From contig CAJCIY010000276.1 of assembly GCA_903970495.1 (NCBI GenBank), forward strand, positions 1 to 40,572: a stretch of DNA of 40,572 nucleotides, in the 5' to 3' direction. Source of the stretch: Candidatus Melainabacteria bacterium. Its GTDB lineage: Bacteria > Actinomycetota > Actinomycetes > Mycobacteriales > CAJCIY01. A program made the position numbers and the translations under genes. This document shows, in pieces, positions 10,084 to 18,033 of the stretch (positions are counted from its first letter, which is position 1; every line of letters starts with the position of its first letter). Below the pieces are notes generated by a model. It saw nothing but the letters and a program-made list of their open reading frames with translations. It did not search any database and had not been told where the DNA came from.

Positions 10084-10533
10084 ATGCGGGTGCACCTGGG
10101 ATCGGACCACGCCGGCCACGAGCTGCGGCTGCGGCTGATCGCCCGGCTCGAGGAGCTCGGCCACACCACGGTCGACCACGGTCCGACGGCGTACGACCCG
10201 GACGACGACTACCCGGGCTTCTGCATCGCGACGGGCGAGGCCACGGTCGCCGACCCCGGCAGCCTCGGCATCGTCGTCGGTGGCTCCGGCAACGGCGAGG
10301 CGATCGCGGCCAACAAGGTCGTCGGCGTCCGCTGCGCGCTGGCGTGGGATCTCGACTCCGCGACGCTCGGCCGTCAGCACAACGACGCCAACGTGCTGTC
10401 GCTGTCAGCCCGGCTCTACGACAACGACCTCGCGGTCACCCTGGCCGAGCGGTTCGTCGCGACACCGTTCTCCCGCGAGGCCCGCCACGCCCGCCGGATC
10501 GCCGAGCTCGCCGACTACGAGCAGGGTCGATGA
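10084..10533 (+). CDS. rpiB: Ribose-5-phosphate isomerase B
   Basis: A 149-residue RpiB/LacA/LacB-family sugar phosphate isomerase that interconverts ribose 5-phosphate and ribulose 5-phosphate in the pentose phosphate pathway. Motifs are GSDHAG (residues 6-11), GGSGNGEAIAANK (66-78) and the RQHNDANVL block. At the catalytic base position it has Glu72 (NGE), as in mycobacterial RpiB, rather than the cysteine of E. coli RpiB. The ATG at 10084 gives the canonical MRVHLGSDHAG; the ATG at 10075 would add three residues and overlap the putative -10. It is followed after 28 bp by the Nei-type glycosylase gene. Confidence 0.95.
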   Translation: MRVHLGSDHAGHELRLRLIARLEELGHTTVDHGPTAYDPDDDYPGFCIATGEATVADPGSLGIVVGGSGNGEAIAANKVVGVRCALAWDLDSATLGRQHNDANVLSLSARLYDNDLAVTLAERFVATPFSREARHARRIAELADYEQGR

Positions 10534-10561
10534 GCGCGGACACGCAGCGGGTGGAGGTCTA

Positions 10562-11377
10562 GTGCCGGAGGGGCACACGCTCCATCGGATCGCGCTCGCC
10601 CACACCGCGACGTACGCGGGCCACCGGGTGCGCGCCGACAGCCCGCAGGGCCGGTTCGAGGGGGGCGCCGCCGTGCTCGACGGCCGCACGCTCGAGCGGG
10701 TCGACGCCTACGGCAAGCACCTGCTCTACGGCTTCGACGGCCTCGACGACGCGCTCCACATCCACCTCGGCCTGTACGGGAAGTTCCGCGAGGGCACGCT
10801 GCCGGCGCCCGAGCCGCGGGGCGCGGTACGCCTGCGGCTGCAGGGCGACGGCCACTGGACCGAGCTGCGGGGGGCGACCGCCGTCGAGCTGCTGACGCCG
10901 CCGGAGCAGGACGCCCTGCTGGCACGGCTCGGCCCGGACCCGCTGCGCAGCGACGCCGACGGCGGCGGGTTCGTCGCCACCGCCGCGCGCAGCCGGCAGC
11001 CGGTGGGCGGCATCCTCATGGACCAGGCCAAGATCGCGGGCGTCGGCAACGTCTACCGGGCCGAGGTGCTCTTCCGGGCCGGGCTCGACCCGTACCTGCC
11101 GGGGCGTGACGTCGGCGAGGCGGCGCTCGGGGCGGTGTGGGACGACGTCCGGACCCTGATGCGGGCCGGCGTGCGGAGCGGGCGCATCGTCACGACCCGT
11201 CCCGCCGACCGCGGCCGCGGCGGGCGGGTGCGGCGCGAGGACGCGCACTACGTCTACCGGCGGGCCGGGCTGCCCTGCCGGGTCTGCGGGACCGAGGTCC
11301 GGCGGGCGGTCATGGCCGGCCGGAACCTGTTCTGGTGTCCGGTCTGCCAGCCTCGCCGGTTAGCGTCGGCCGGGTGA
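10562..11377 (+). CDS. Fpg/Nei family DNA glycosylase (endonuclease VIII-like)
   Basis: A 271-residue base-excision repair enzyme that removes oxidised bases and cleaves the abasic site. After Met removal it starts Pro-Glu-Gly (MPEGHTLHRIA), giving the N-terminal proline nucleophile and Glu3. The helix-two-turn-helix motif is in MDQAKIAGVGNVYRAEVLFRAG. The C-terminal zinc finger is C-X2-C then C-X2-C (CRVCG and CPVCQ). The PEGHTLHR start points to the Nei rather than Fpg branch. The GTG at 10562 follows GGAGG at 10551-10555. The stop overlaps the next gene by 4 bp (GTGA). The rpiB-nei pairing is the same as Rv2465c-Rv2464c. Confidence 0.93.
   Translation: MPEGHTLHRIALAHTATYAGHRVRADSPQGRFEGGAAVLDGRTLERVDAYGKHLLYGFDGLDDALHIHLGLYGKFREGTLPAPEPRGAVRLRLQGDGHWTELRGATAVELLTPPEQDALLARLGPDPLRSDADGGGFVATAARSRQPVGGILMDQAKIAGVGNVYRAEVLFRAGLDPYLPGRDVGEAALGAVWDDVRTLMRAGVRSGRIVTTRPADRGRGGRVRREDAHYVYRRAGLPCRVCGTEVRRAVMAGRNLFWCPVCQPRRLASAG
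11361..11366 (+). promoter_or_regulatory. -10 hexamer before the FKBP lipoprotein gene
   Basis: TAGCGT (TANNNT) lies inside the end of the glycosylase gene, seven bases before the GTG at 11374. It could give a leaderless transcript separate from the upstream operon. Confidence 0.4.
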
Positions 11378-11949
11378 GACGCCCCCCGGTCCTCGTGATC
11401 CCGCTGCTGGCCGCCGCCGCGCTGCTCGCCGCCTGCGGCTCCTCGTCCACCGCGACCGTCGCCCCGTCGACGACGGCATCGCAACCGGCCGCGGCCGGCC
11501 CGTCGGTCGCCGCACCGGCGCTCGTGCCGGCCGCGGCGGTCCCGGCGGTGACCGGTCCGCTCGGGTACGAGCCGAAGGTCGCCGCGACGACGGCGAAGGC
11601 GCCGACCTCGCTGCTCGTCCACGACGTCGTGGTCGGCGACGGCGACACCGCCGAGCCGGGTGACCAGCTGCAGGTCCAGTACACCGGCGTGCTCTTCCCG
11701 ACGGCCAAGAAGTTCGACGCGTCCTGGACCGACGGCCAGGGCAACTTCACCTTCACCCTCGACGCGTCGCCGGCCCAGGTCATCGCCGGCTGGGACCAGG
11801 GGCTGGTCGGCATGAAGGTCGGCGGTCGCCGCGAGCTGGTCATCCCGCCGTCGCTGGCGTACGGCGCCCAGGCCGACGGCGCGATCCCCGCGAACTCCAC
11901 CCTCGTCTTCGTGGTCGACCTGCGCTCGGCGGTGCCGCCGGAGCAGTAG
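11374..11949 (+). CDS. FKBP-type peptidyl-prolyl isomerase lipoprotein
   Basis: A 191-residue secreted lipoprotein. The signal peptide ends in a lipobox LLAAC with Cys21 as the lipidation site. A Ser/Thr/Ala/Pro-rich linker runs to about residue 75. The FKBP domain follows (about 80-188): QLQVQYTGVLF, KKFDASW, VIAGWDQGLVGMKVGGRRELVIPPSLAYG and a final LVFVVDL strand, with most active-site aromatic and Asp residues retained. It would catalyse prolyl isomerisation during folding of exported proteins. The GTG start overlaps the upstream TGA in GTGA. Confidence 0.92.
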   Translation: MRRPPVLVIPLLAAAALLAACGSSSTATVAPSTTASQPAAAGPSVAAPALVPAAAVPAVTGPLGYEPKVAATTAKAPTSLLVHDVVVGDGDTAEPGDQLQVQYTGVLFPTAKKFDASWTDGQGNFTFTLDASPAQVIAGWDQGLVGMKVGGRRELVIPPSLAYGAQADGAIPANSTLVFVVDLRSAVPPEQ

Positions 11950-11958
11950 CGGCCTCGC

Positions 11959-11964
11959 TACCTT
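11959..11964 (+). promoter_or_regulatory. -10 hexamer before the PP2C-type phosphatase gene
   Basis: TACCTT (TANNNT) ends seven bases before the GTG at 11972. No ribosome binding site is visible. Confidence 0.42.
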
Positions 11965-11971
11965 GGGCCGC

Positions 11972-13027
11972 GTGGACCGGGTGCGCGCGTGGCTGCGGAC
12001 CGGTCGCCTCGCGGGCGAGCGCGGCTGGCTGCTGCTGCTCGTCGCGATCGTCGCGGTGGTCGACGTGCTGGCCGCCGGGCTCCCCACGCATCCGCTCCCG
12101 ATCGCCGCGCAGACCGTCCCGATCGTGCTCGCCGGGCTGCTGCTCGAGCTCCGCGCGCTCCGCTGGCTGCTCGCCGCCGTCGCCGTCGCGGTGGCTGCCG
12201 CGCTCGTGGTCCTCGGCTACACCCAGACCCGGCTGGGGTCGGTGATCGTGGTCGCGGTCGTCGCGCTGGTGGTGGCGCGCACCGCGGCGATGCGGGAGCG
12301 CCTCGGTGTGGTGGGCGTACGCGGCGACACCGTGCTCGCCGACCTGCGCGACCGGCTGGCGGCCTCCGCCCGGGTGCCGGCGCTCCCGGCCGGCTGGCAC
12401 GCCGACGTCGCCACCGAGCTCGCCGGCGGTCTGATGTTCGGCGGCGATGTCGTCCTCACCCACGAGGCCGACGGCGTCCTGCAGATCCTGGTCGTCGACG
12501 TGTCCGGCAGCGGTGCCGCCGCTGCCACCCGGGCGCTGCAGCTGTCCGGTGCGTTCGGCGGCCTGGTCGGCGCGGTCTCGCCCGAGCGGCTGCTGCCGGC
12601 GGCGAACGACTACCTGCTGCGGCAGGGCTGGGACGACGGGTTCGCGACGGCGGCTCACCTCACCGTCGACACCGGCACGGGGGCGTACGCGCTCCGCTCG
12701 GCCGGCCACCCGCCGCCGGCCCGGTTCCGCGCCGCCGACGGCACCTGGAACCTCGCGACCGCGGGCGGCCCGGCGCTCGGCCTGATCGCCGGCGCGGAGT
12801 TCGCCCCGGAGCTCGGGCGGCTCGGCTACGGCGACGCGCTGCTGGCGTACACCGACGGGCTGGTCGAGTCCGCCGACGAGGAGATCGAGCACGGCATCGC
12901 CCGGCTGCTCGCCGCGGCCAGCACGCTGGTCGTCGACCGGTTCGCCGGCGGCTCGCGGCGGCTGCTCGCCGCGGCCGGCGGCACGAAGGGTGACGACCGG
13001 GCGGCCGTCCTCGTCTGGCGCGACTGA
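11972..13027 (+). CDS. Membrane PP2C/SpoIIE-type protein serine phosphatase (RsbU-like)
   Basis: A 351-residue protein. The N-terminal third has about three to four membrane segments (18-38, 46-60, 63-84, 88-105). The C-terminal domain (about 140-350) is a SpoIIE/RsbU-type PP2C phosphatase. Metal-binding motifs are visible: GGDVV, DVSGSG (the usual DVSGHG or DVSGKG loop), YTDGLVE and a terminal DDRAAVLV. Such enzymes dephosphorylate anti-sigma antagonist proteins in partner-switching stress cascades, but no anti-sigma gene is in the window, so the target is unknown. The start was set at GTG 11972; a TTG three codons upstream overlaps the -10. It is convergent with the kinase gene, with five bases between them. 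Confidence 0.86.
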   Translation: MDRVRAWLRTGRLAGERGWLLLLVAIVAVVDVLAAGLPTHPLPIAAQTVPIVLAGLLLELRALRWLLAAVAVAVAAALVVLGYTQTRLGSVIVVAVVALVVARTAAMRERLGVVGVRGDTVLADLRDRLAASARVPALPAGWHADVATELAGGLMFGGDVVLTHEADGVLQILVVDVSGSGAAAATRALQLSGAFGGLVGAVSPERLLPAANDYLLRQGWDDGFATAAHLTVDTGTGAYALRSAGHPPPARFRAADGTWNLATAGGPALGLIAGAEFAPELGRLGYGDALLAYTDGLVESADEEIEHGIARLLAAASTLVVDRFAGGSRRLLAAAGGTKGDDRAAVLVWRD

Positions 13028-13032
13028 CCGGC

Positions 13033-14448
13033 TTAGCGGACGGTCGCGGGCTCCGGCTCGTCGGCGGCGCTCAGCGGGACGGTCAGGCGCATCCGGGTCC
13101 CGCCGGCCGGCGTCCGCTCCGCGACGACCGAGCCGCCGTGCTCCTGCGCAGCCTGCGCGACGATCGCCAGCCCGAGCCCGCTGCCCGGCTGCTCCCGCGA
13201 GGTGGTGGCGCGGTAGAAGCGCTCGAAGATGTGCGGCAGGTCCTCGTCGGCGATGCCCGGCCCCTGGTCGGCGACGACCAGCTGGCCCTCGTGCAGGCCG
13301 ACGAAGACCTCCCCGCCCGGCGGCGACCACTTCACGGCGTTGTCCAGCAGGTTGGTGATGGCCCGCTCGAGCTGCGTCGGCCGGCCGTGCACGGGGGAGC
13401 TGCTCAGCTCGGTGACGATCCGGATGTCGGGGGCGCGCCGGCGTACGCGGGCCACCGCGCGGTCGGCGACCTCGGCGAGGTCGACGTCCTCGGGGTCGGC
13501 CTGGGCGGAGTCCTCACGCGCCAGGTCCGTGAGGTCGCCGATGAGGCTGGCCAGCTCCGTCGTCTGCGCTGTCAGGTCGGCGAGCAGCCGCTCGCGGTCT
13601 GCGGGTTCGAGCACCCGTCCCGCACCGGGGTCCTCGCGGGCGAGCAGCTCGATGTTGGTGCGGAGGCTCGTCAGCGGCGTGCGCAGCTCGTGGCCGGCGT
13701 CGGCGACCAGCGCCCGCTGCCGCTCGCGGCTCAGCGCCAGGGCGGCCAGCATCGCGTTGAACGACGAGGCGAGCCGCGCGACCTCGTCCTCGGTCGACTC
13801 GCGGTCCGAGAGCGTGATGGGCGCCTCGAGGTCGTCGGTCCGGGCCACCCGCTCGGCCGCCGCCGTCAGCGCCCGGACCGGCCGCAGGGCGGTGCGGGCG
13901 ACCAGGGCGCCGAGCGCCGCAGCCACCGCCGCGCCGAGCACCCCGACGAACAGCAGCAGCACCGCCAGCTTGTGCAGCGACTGCTCCTGCGCGGCGATGT
14001 CCTGCGCGACCTGCAGCGCGACCGAGCTGCCGGGGATCTGGACGGTCGCGAGCCGGTAGTCGACGCCGTCCTCGGTGAAGGTCCGCAGCGTGCTGCGGTG
14101 CGTGCCCGCCGCCACCGCCTTCTCCTCGTCGGTGGCCGGCGGGAACGTCGAGGTCCTGCTGTTGATCGTGACGACCTGGCCGGTGGCCTCGAGGAACTGC
14201 AGCGGGAGCGAGAGCTGGGTCAAGGCTGGTGCGTTGACCTCGACACCGTTGAAGCCGTTCTGGAGCAGGCCCTCGCTCTGGGCGGTCGTCGTCGTGACGG
14301 TGAGGAGGTTGGCGTCGGTCTGGTTCTGCAGGGTGTGCCGGGTGTAGAGCCAGGCGGCTGCGCCCACGGCGAGCACCGTCGCGAAGACGCTGATCGCCAC
14401 CAGGGCGGCGATCCGGCGGCGCAGTGAGAAGCCGCGGATCCAGCTCAC
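13033..14448 (-). CDS. MprB-like sensor histidine kinase
   Basis: A 471-residue membrane sensor kinase. The first membrane helix is at about 12-34, a sensor region outside the membrane spans about 35-160, and the second helix is at about 161-185. A HAMP linker runs 186-240. The phosphoacceptor is His253 in DAGHELRTPL. The ATPase domain shows an N box (NLLDNAVKWS), a G1 box (VADQGPGIADED), an F box (IFERFYR) and a G2 box (GSGLGLAIV). The response regulator gene ends 31 bp upstream, and an HtrA protease is divergent. This gene set matches mprA-mprB-pepD of mycobacteria, where the system senses envelope stress. The exact orthology is inferred. Confidence 0.92.
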   Translation of the reverse strand: MSWIRGFSLRRRIAALVAISVFATVLAVGAAAWLYTRHTLQNQTDANLLTVTTTTAQSEGLLQNGFNGVEVNAPALTQLSLPLQFLEATGQVVTINSRTSTFPPATDEEKAVAAGTHRSTLRTFTEDGVDYRLATVQIPGSSVALQVAQDIAAQEQSLHKLAVLLLFVGVLGAAVAAALGALVARTALRPVRALTAAAERVARTDDLEAPITLSDRESTEDEVARLASSFNAMLAALALSRERQRALVADAGHELRTPLTSLRTNIELLAREDPGAGRVLEPADRERLLADLTAQTTELASLIGDLTDLAREDSAQADPEDVDLAEVADRAVARVRRRAPDIRIVTELSSSPVHGRPTQLERAITNLLDNAVKWSPPGGEVFVGLHEGQLVVADQGPGIADEDLPHIFERFYRATTSREQPGSGLGLAIVAQAAQEHGGSVVAERTPAGGTRMRLTVPLSAADEPEPATVR

Positions 14449-14479
14449 GGGAGCCTCACCCCAAGCGTCACCCGGGATG

Positions 14480-15163
14480 TCACGCGGGCTGCTCCCGCAG
14501 CACGTAGCCGACGCCGCGGACCGTGTGCAGCAGCCGGCTCTCGCCCTCGGCCTCGAGCTTCCGGCGGAGGTAGCCGACGTACACCTCGAGGGAGTTGGAG
14601 GAGTACTCCAGCGCGAACCCCCAGACGCGCTCCACGATCTGGCCGCGGGTGAGCACCTGCTTGGGGTGCTCCAGGAACATCTCGAGCAGGTTGAACTCGG
14701 TCACGGTGAGCGTGATCGGACGGTCGCCCCGGCGTACGTCCCGGGTCAGCGGGTCGAGGCTGAGGTCGGCGAAGACCAGCGCACCGTCGCCGGCACCCTC
14801 CTCGGGACGGCGGCGGAGCAGCGCGCGGAGCCGGGCGAGCAGCTCCTCGAGGGCGAACGGCTTGACGAGGTAGTCGTCAGCGCCGGCGTCCAGGCCGACG
14901 ACGCGGTCGGCGACGCCGTCGCGCGCCGTGAGCATGAGGATCGGCACGGTCGCGCCGCGGGCGCGCAGCTGGCGGCAGGTCTGCAGTCCGTCGAGGCGCG
15001 GCATGAGCACGTCCAGCACGATGACGTCCGGCTCGCCGGCCGCCACCGCGACGAGCGCCTGCTCGCCGTCGACCGCCAGCGTGACGTCGTAGCCCTCGAA
15101 GCGCAGCGAGCGCTCCAGTGACTCGCGGACCGCGGGCTCGTCGTCCACCACCAGCACGTGCAC
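14480..15163 (-). CDS. MprA-like OmpR/PhoB-family response regulator
   Basis: A 227-residue DNA-binding response regulator. The receiver domain (1-115) has DDE at 7-9, the phosphorylation site Asp51 in VLDVLMP, a T in MLTAR and Lys100 in LVKPF. The C-terminal winged-helix domain (about 130-223) carries [15 protein letters not shown], the recognition region [16 protein letters not shown] and a terminal [11 protein letters not shown]. Regulators of this class bind direct repeats spaced 11 bp apart; exactly such an array (CTCA x4) lies between this gene and htrA. The GTG at 15163 has CATCCT six bases before it, possibly a leaderless -10. It forms an operon with the kinase. Confidence 0.94.
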   Translation of the reverse strand: MHVLVVDDEPAVRESLERSLRFEGYDVTLAVDGEQALVAVAAGEPDVIVLDVLMPRLDGLQTCRQLRARGATVPILMLTARDGVADRVVGLDAGADDYLVKPFALEELLARLRALLRRRPEEGAGDGALVFADLSLDPLTRDVRRGDRPITLTVTEFNLLEMFLEHPKQVLTRGQIVERVWGFALEYSSNSLEVYVGYLRRKLEAEGESRLLHTVRGVGYVLREQPA

Positions 15164-15213
15164 CCACCCAGGATGACACCTCCTGTGATCTTCCCGGGAC
15201 GGGTCCCCGCTGC

Positions 15214-15250
15214 CTCAGGGCGTTCTCATCGCGCGCTCACGGGGCACTCA
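15214..15250. promoter_or_regulatory. Four CTCA direct repeats at exact 11-bp spacing (probable MprA-type box)
   Basis: CTCA occurs at 15214, 15225, 15236 and 15247, an exact 11-bp period over four repeats. All lie on one DNA face in the 174-bp gap between the divergent response regulator and HtrA genes. OmpR/PhoB-family dimers bind tandem direct repeats with this spacing, so this is the likely operator for self-regulation and htrA activation. Confidence 0.62.
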
Positions 15251-15337
15251 CCGGTGGGCCGCACGGTGATCAGCGAGCATGGGAGCGCTGTGCTGACCGA
15301 TCAGGCAGGGCAGCGCGCCGACCAGCGAGGGAGAACC

Positions 15338-16657
15338 GTGAGCGAGCAGCCGGGGCCGGACGAGTCCGGTACGCCGTGGTGGGGCCAGACCTGGAGCGAT
15401 CCCGACGGCGGGACAGCCCCGGCCCCGCAGGCCGAGCCGGGGGCGTCGCAGCCGACCACCGCCCTGCCGACGCTGCCGTACCCGCTGCCGCCGTCCGCCC
15501 AGCCGCCGACGGCGACGAAGCCGACCCGCCAGCTCCCGCTCCTGACCGGCGGCATCCTCGTCGTCGCCATCGTGGCGCTGATCGCGGCGAGCGCCGGCGC
15601 GGCCATCGGTGTCACCGTCGGCCGGGACCACGACAAGACCACGGTCGTGCAGACCACGGCGGCGACCACGGCCGGCAGCGGGTCGACGGCCGGCAGTGCG
15701 CAGAGCTCCCTGGAGGCGGTGGCGAAGGACGTCTCGCCCGCCGTCGTGCTGGTGACCGAGGAGAGCGGCGACCTGCTGGGCACCGGCTCCGGGGTCGTCC
15801 TCGACGCCGCGGCGGGCTACATCCTCACCAACAACCACGTCGTCTCCGCGTACGCGACCGGCGGCGGCTCGCTGACCGTCAGCACCATGGCCGGGAAGAC
15901 CGCCAAGGCGACCGTCGTCGGGCGCGACCCGACGGCCGACATCGCGGTCATCAAGGTGTCGCTCCCCGGGCTGACGCAGGCGCGGATCGGTGACAGCAGC
16001 ACGGTCGTCGTCGGGCAGACCGTCGTGGCCATCGGCGCCCCGCTGGGGCTGCAGGGCACCGTGACCTCGGGCATCGTCTCGGCGCTGCACCGGCCGGTCT
16101 CGACCGAGGACACGACGGACTCGACCGGCACCGACACCCTGGCGACCATCGACGCGATCCAGACCGACGCGGCGATCAACCCGGGCAACTCCGGCGGCCC
16201 GCTGGTCGACCTCAACGGCGACGTGATCGGGATCAACTCCGCGATCGCGAGCGTCGCCCAGAGCTCCGGGACCGACCAGGACCAGGAGTCCGGCAGCATC
16301 GGCGTCGGCTTCGCGATCCCGATCGACGAGGCGCTCTACACGGCCGACCAGCTCGAGAAGACCGGGCACGCGGTCCACGCCGTGCTCGGCGTGTCGCTGC
16401 GGGCCGACCAGACCGGTACGTCGACCTCGGGCGCCGTCGTCGCCAGCGTGATGGCGGGCAGCCCGGCCGCGAAGGCCGGGTTCAAGGCAGGCGACGTGAT
16501 CACCGCGATCGACGGCACCGCGATCCCGGACGCCGACTCGGCGATCACCGCGATCCGCGCCGACCACCGGCCGGGCGACGTCGTGAAGGTGACGCTCCGG
16601 CGGGGCAGCCAGACCGCGACGCTGTCGGTCACGCTCGCCGCGTCGCCGCCCTCCTGA
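15338..16657 (+). CDS. HtrA/DegP-like trypsin-type serine protease with PDZ domain (PepD-like)
   Basis: A 439-residue membrane-anchored protease. A Pro-rich cytoplasmic N-terminus (1-65) precedes one membrane helix (about 70-93). The trypsin-like domain (about 122-330) contains the triad His167 (TNNHVVS), Asp201 (ADIAVI) and Ser285 (GNSGGP). A C-terminal PDZ domain (about 345-435) includes [20 protein letters not shown]. It should degrade or refold damaged proteins outside the cytoplasmic membrane. The GTG at 15338 is chosen because a GAGGGAGA ribosome site precedes it. Divergence from mprAB and the phased CTCA array suggest control by that system. Its last 29 bp overlap the end of the racemase gene on the other strand. 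Confidence 0.94.
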   Translation: MSEQPGPDESGTPWWGQTWSDPDGGTAPAPQAEPGASQPTTALPTLPYPLPPSAQPPTATKPTRQLPLLTGGILVVAIVALIAASAGAAIGVTVGRDHDKTTVVQTTAATTAGSGSTAGSAQSSLEAVAKDVSPAVVLVTEESGDLLGTGSGVVLDAAAGYILTNNHVVSAYATGGGSLTVSTMAGKTAKATVVGRDPTADIAVIKVSLPGLTQARIGDSSTVVVGQTVVAIGAPLGLQGTVTSGIVSALHRPVSTEDTTDSTGTDTLATIDAIQTDAAINPGNSGGPLVDLNGDVIGINSAIASVAQSSGTDQDQESGSIGVGFAIPIDEALYTADQLEKTGHAVHAVLGVSLRADQTGTSTSGAVVASVMAGSPAAKAGFKAGDVITAIDGTAIPDADSAITAIRADHRPGDVVKVTLRRGSQTATLSVTLAASPPS

Positions 16658-17738
16658 CCTCCTGGTCGGGCAGGCCCCACCGCGCCCGGGTCGCCGCGTC
16701 CAGCGGCCCTGCGGCACGGCTGGGAGCGCCGGCCACCCCGGGCGTACGGCTGAGCCGCGGCGCCGCGGCGGGGACGACCGCGCCGGCCTGCTCCACCTGG
16801 CTGCCGCGGGCCGCCAGGTGCGGGTCGTGCGGCGCCTCGGCCAGCCCCAGCACCGGCGTCACGCACGCGTCGGTGCCGGCGAACACCTCGCCCCACGCGT
16901 CCCGGCTGCGGGTGAGCAGCGCCGCCGCGATCGCCTCGGTCATCTCCGGCCAGCGGTCCCGGTCGCCCTGCGGCGGCAGCTCGACGCCGAGGCCGGCCAC
17001 GAACGCGGCGAAGAACTGCGGCTCGAGGCAGCCCACGGCGACGTAGCGGCCGTCGCCGCAGGCGTACGTCCGGTAGAAGGGCGCGCCGCCGTCGAGCAGG
17101 TTGACGCCGCGCTCGTCGGCCCAGACGCCCATCGCGCGGAACGACTGCGCCATCGCCAGCAGCGACGACGCCCCGTCGACCATAGCGGCGTCGACGACCT
17201 GGCCCTGGCCGCTGGTCTGCCGCTCGAGCAGCGCGGCCAGCACGCCCATCACGAGGTAGAGCGAGCCGCCGCCGAAGTCGGCGACGAGGTTGAGCGGCGG
17301 CACCGGCCGGCGGCCGGGCTCACCGATGGCGTGCAGGCCGCCGGTGAGCGAGAGGTAGTTGATGTCGTGGCCGGCGCGCTGGGCGAGCGGCCCGTCCTGA
17401 CCCCAGCCCGTCATCCGGGCGTACACGAGCCGGGGGTTGCGGGCGAGGCAGTCGTCGGGTCCGAGGCCGAGCCGTTCTGTCACGCCGGGACGGAAGCCCT
17501 CGACCAGCACGTCCGCGCGGTCGGCGAGCTCCCGCACGGTGGCGCGGTCACCGTCGTCCTTGAGGTCGGCGGCCAGCTCGGTGCGTCCGCGCAGCAGCGT
17601 GTCGAGCGGCGCCGCCGGGGTGCCGGGGCGGGTGACCCGCACGACGTCGGCCCCGAGGTCGGCCAGCAGCATGCACGCGAACGGCCCGGGGCCGATGCCG
17701 GCGAGCTCGAGGACCTTGATGCCGTCCAGCGGGCCCAT
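16629..17738 (-). CDS. Alpha-methylacyl-CoA racemase-like CoA transferase family III (CaiB/BaiF)
   Basis: A 369-residue family III CoA-transferase protein. It resembles M. tuberculosis MCR, which epimerises 2-methylacyl-CoA thioesters during branched-chain and sterol side-chain oxidation. The N-terminus is [20 protein letters not shown]. The catalytic pair aligns: His124 in GHDINY and Asp154 in ADFGGGS (His126 and Asp156 in MCR). The start at 17738 follows GGAGG on the minus strand. It lies 31 bp after the tRNA-Gly gene on the same strand. Its 3' end overlaps htrA by 29 bp in convergent orientation. Confidence 0.9.
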   Translation of the reverse strand: MGPLDGIKVLELAGIGPGPFACMLLADLGADVVRVTRPGTPAAPLDTLLRGRTELAADLKDDGDRATVRELADRADVLVEGFRPGVTERLGLGPDDCLARNPRLVYARMTGWGQDGPLAQRAGHDINYLSLTGGLHAIGEPGRRPVPPLNLVADFGGGSLYLVMGVLAALLERQTSGQGQVVDAAMVDGASSLLAMAQSFRAMGVWADERGVNLLDGGAPFYRTYACGDGRYVAVGCLEPQFFAAFVAGLGVELPPQGDRDRWPEMTEAIAAALLTRSRDAWGEVFAGTDACVTPVLGLAEAPHDPHLAARGSQVEQAGAVVPAAAPRLSRTPGVAGAPSRAAGPLDAATRARWGLPDQEVRRAATRRA

Positions 17739-17769
17739 GACCAACCTCCGTGCGGGTCTGCGGGGTGAG

Positions 17770-17840
17770 AGCGGGCGACGGGAATCGAACCCGCGTAGCC
17801 AGTTTGGAAGACTGGGACTCTGCCATTGAGCTACGCCCGC
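17770..17840 (-). tRNA. tRNA-Gly (anticodon TCC)
   Basis: Read on the minus strand, the cloverleaf is complete. The acceptor arm is GCGGGCG with CGCCCGC and the D arm GCTC/GAGT. The anticodon stem is CCAGT/ACTGG with loop CTTCCAA, giving anticodon TCC. The T arm is GCGGG-TTCGATT-CCCGT. The discriminator base is T, and CCA is not encoded. Length is 71 nt with the discriminator. Confidence 0.96.
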
Positions 17841-17879
17841 GTGCCGACGCTCGTCGACGTCGTGCGCCGGCCCGGGCCG

Positions 17880-17885
17880 TAGGAT
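17880..17885 (+). promoter_or_regulatory. -10 hexamer for tRNA-Pro
   Basis: TAGGAT matches TANNNT and lies 13 bp before the mature 5' end of tRNA-Pro, leaving room for a short 5' leader that RNase P would remove. Confidence 0.45.
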
Positions 17886-17898
17886 GGCCGACCACGCG

Positions 17899-17971
17899 CG
17901 GGGCGTAGCGTAGTGGCTAGCGCGCCTGCTTTGGGAGCAGGAGATCGGGAGTTCGAGTCTCCCCGCCCCGA
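17899..17971 (+). tRNA. tRNA-Pro (anticodon TGG)
   Basis: Full cloverleaf. The acceptor arm is CGGGGCG with CGCCCCG, the anticodon stem CCTGC/GCAGG with loop TTTGGGA (anticodon TGG), and the T arm GGGAG-TTCGAGT-CTCCC. The discriminator is A and CCA is not fully encoded. It is 73 nt long and lies 62 bp upstream of tig on the same strand. Confidence 0.96.
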
Positions 17972-18033
17972 CCGGCTCCCTGACCGCTCGCGCATTCGCC
18001 CTGTCCGACGCAACGAGGAGATCGCACGCCCCG

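Noticed and set aside
10515-10561. Tiny frame MSADTQRVEV between rpiB and the glycosylase
   Set aside because: Only ten codons, no ribosome site of its own; the GGAGG within it serves the next gene.
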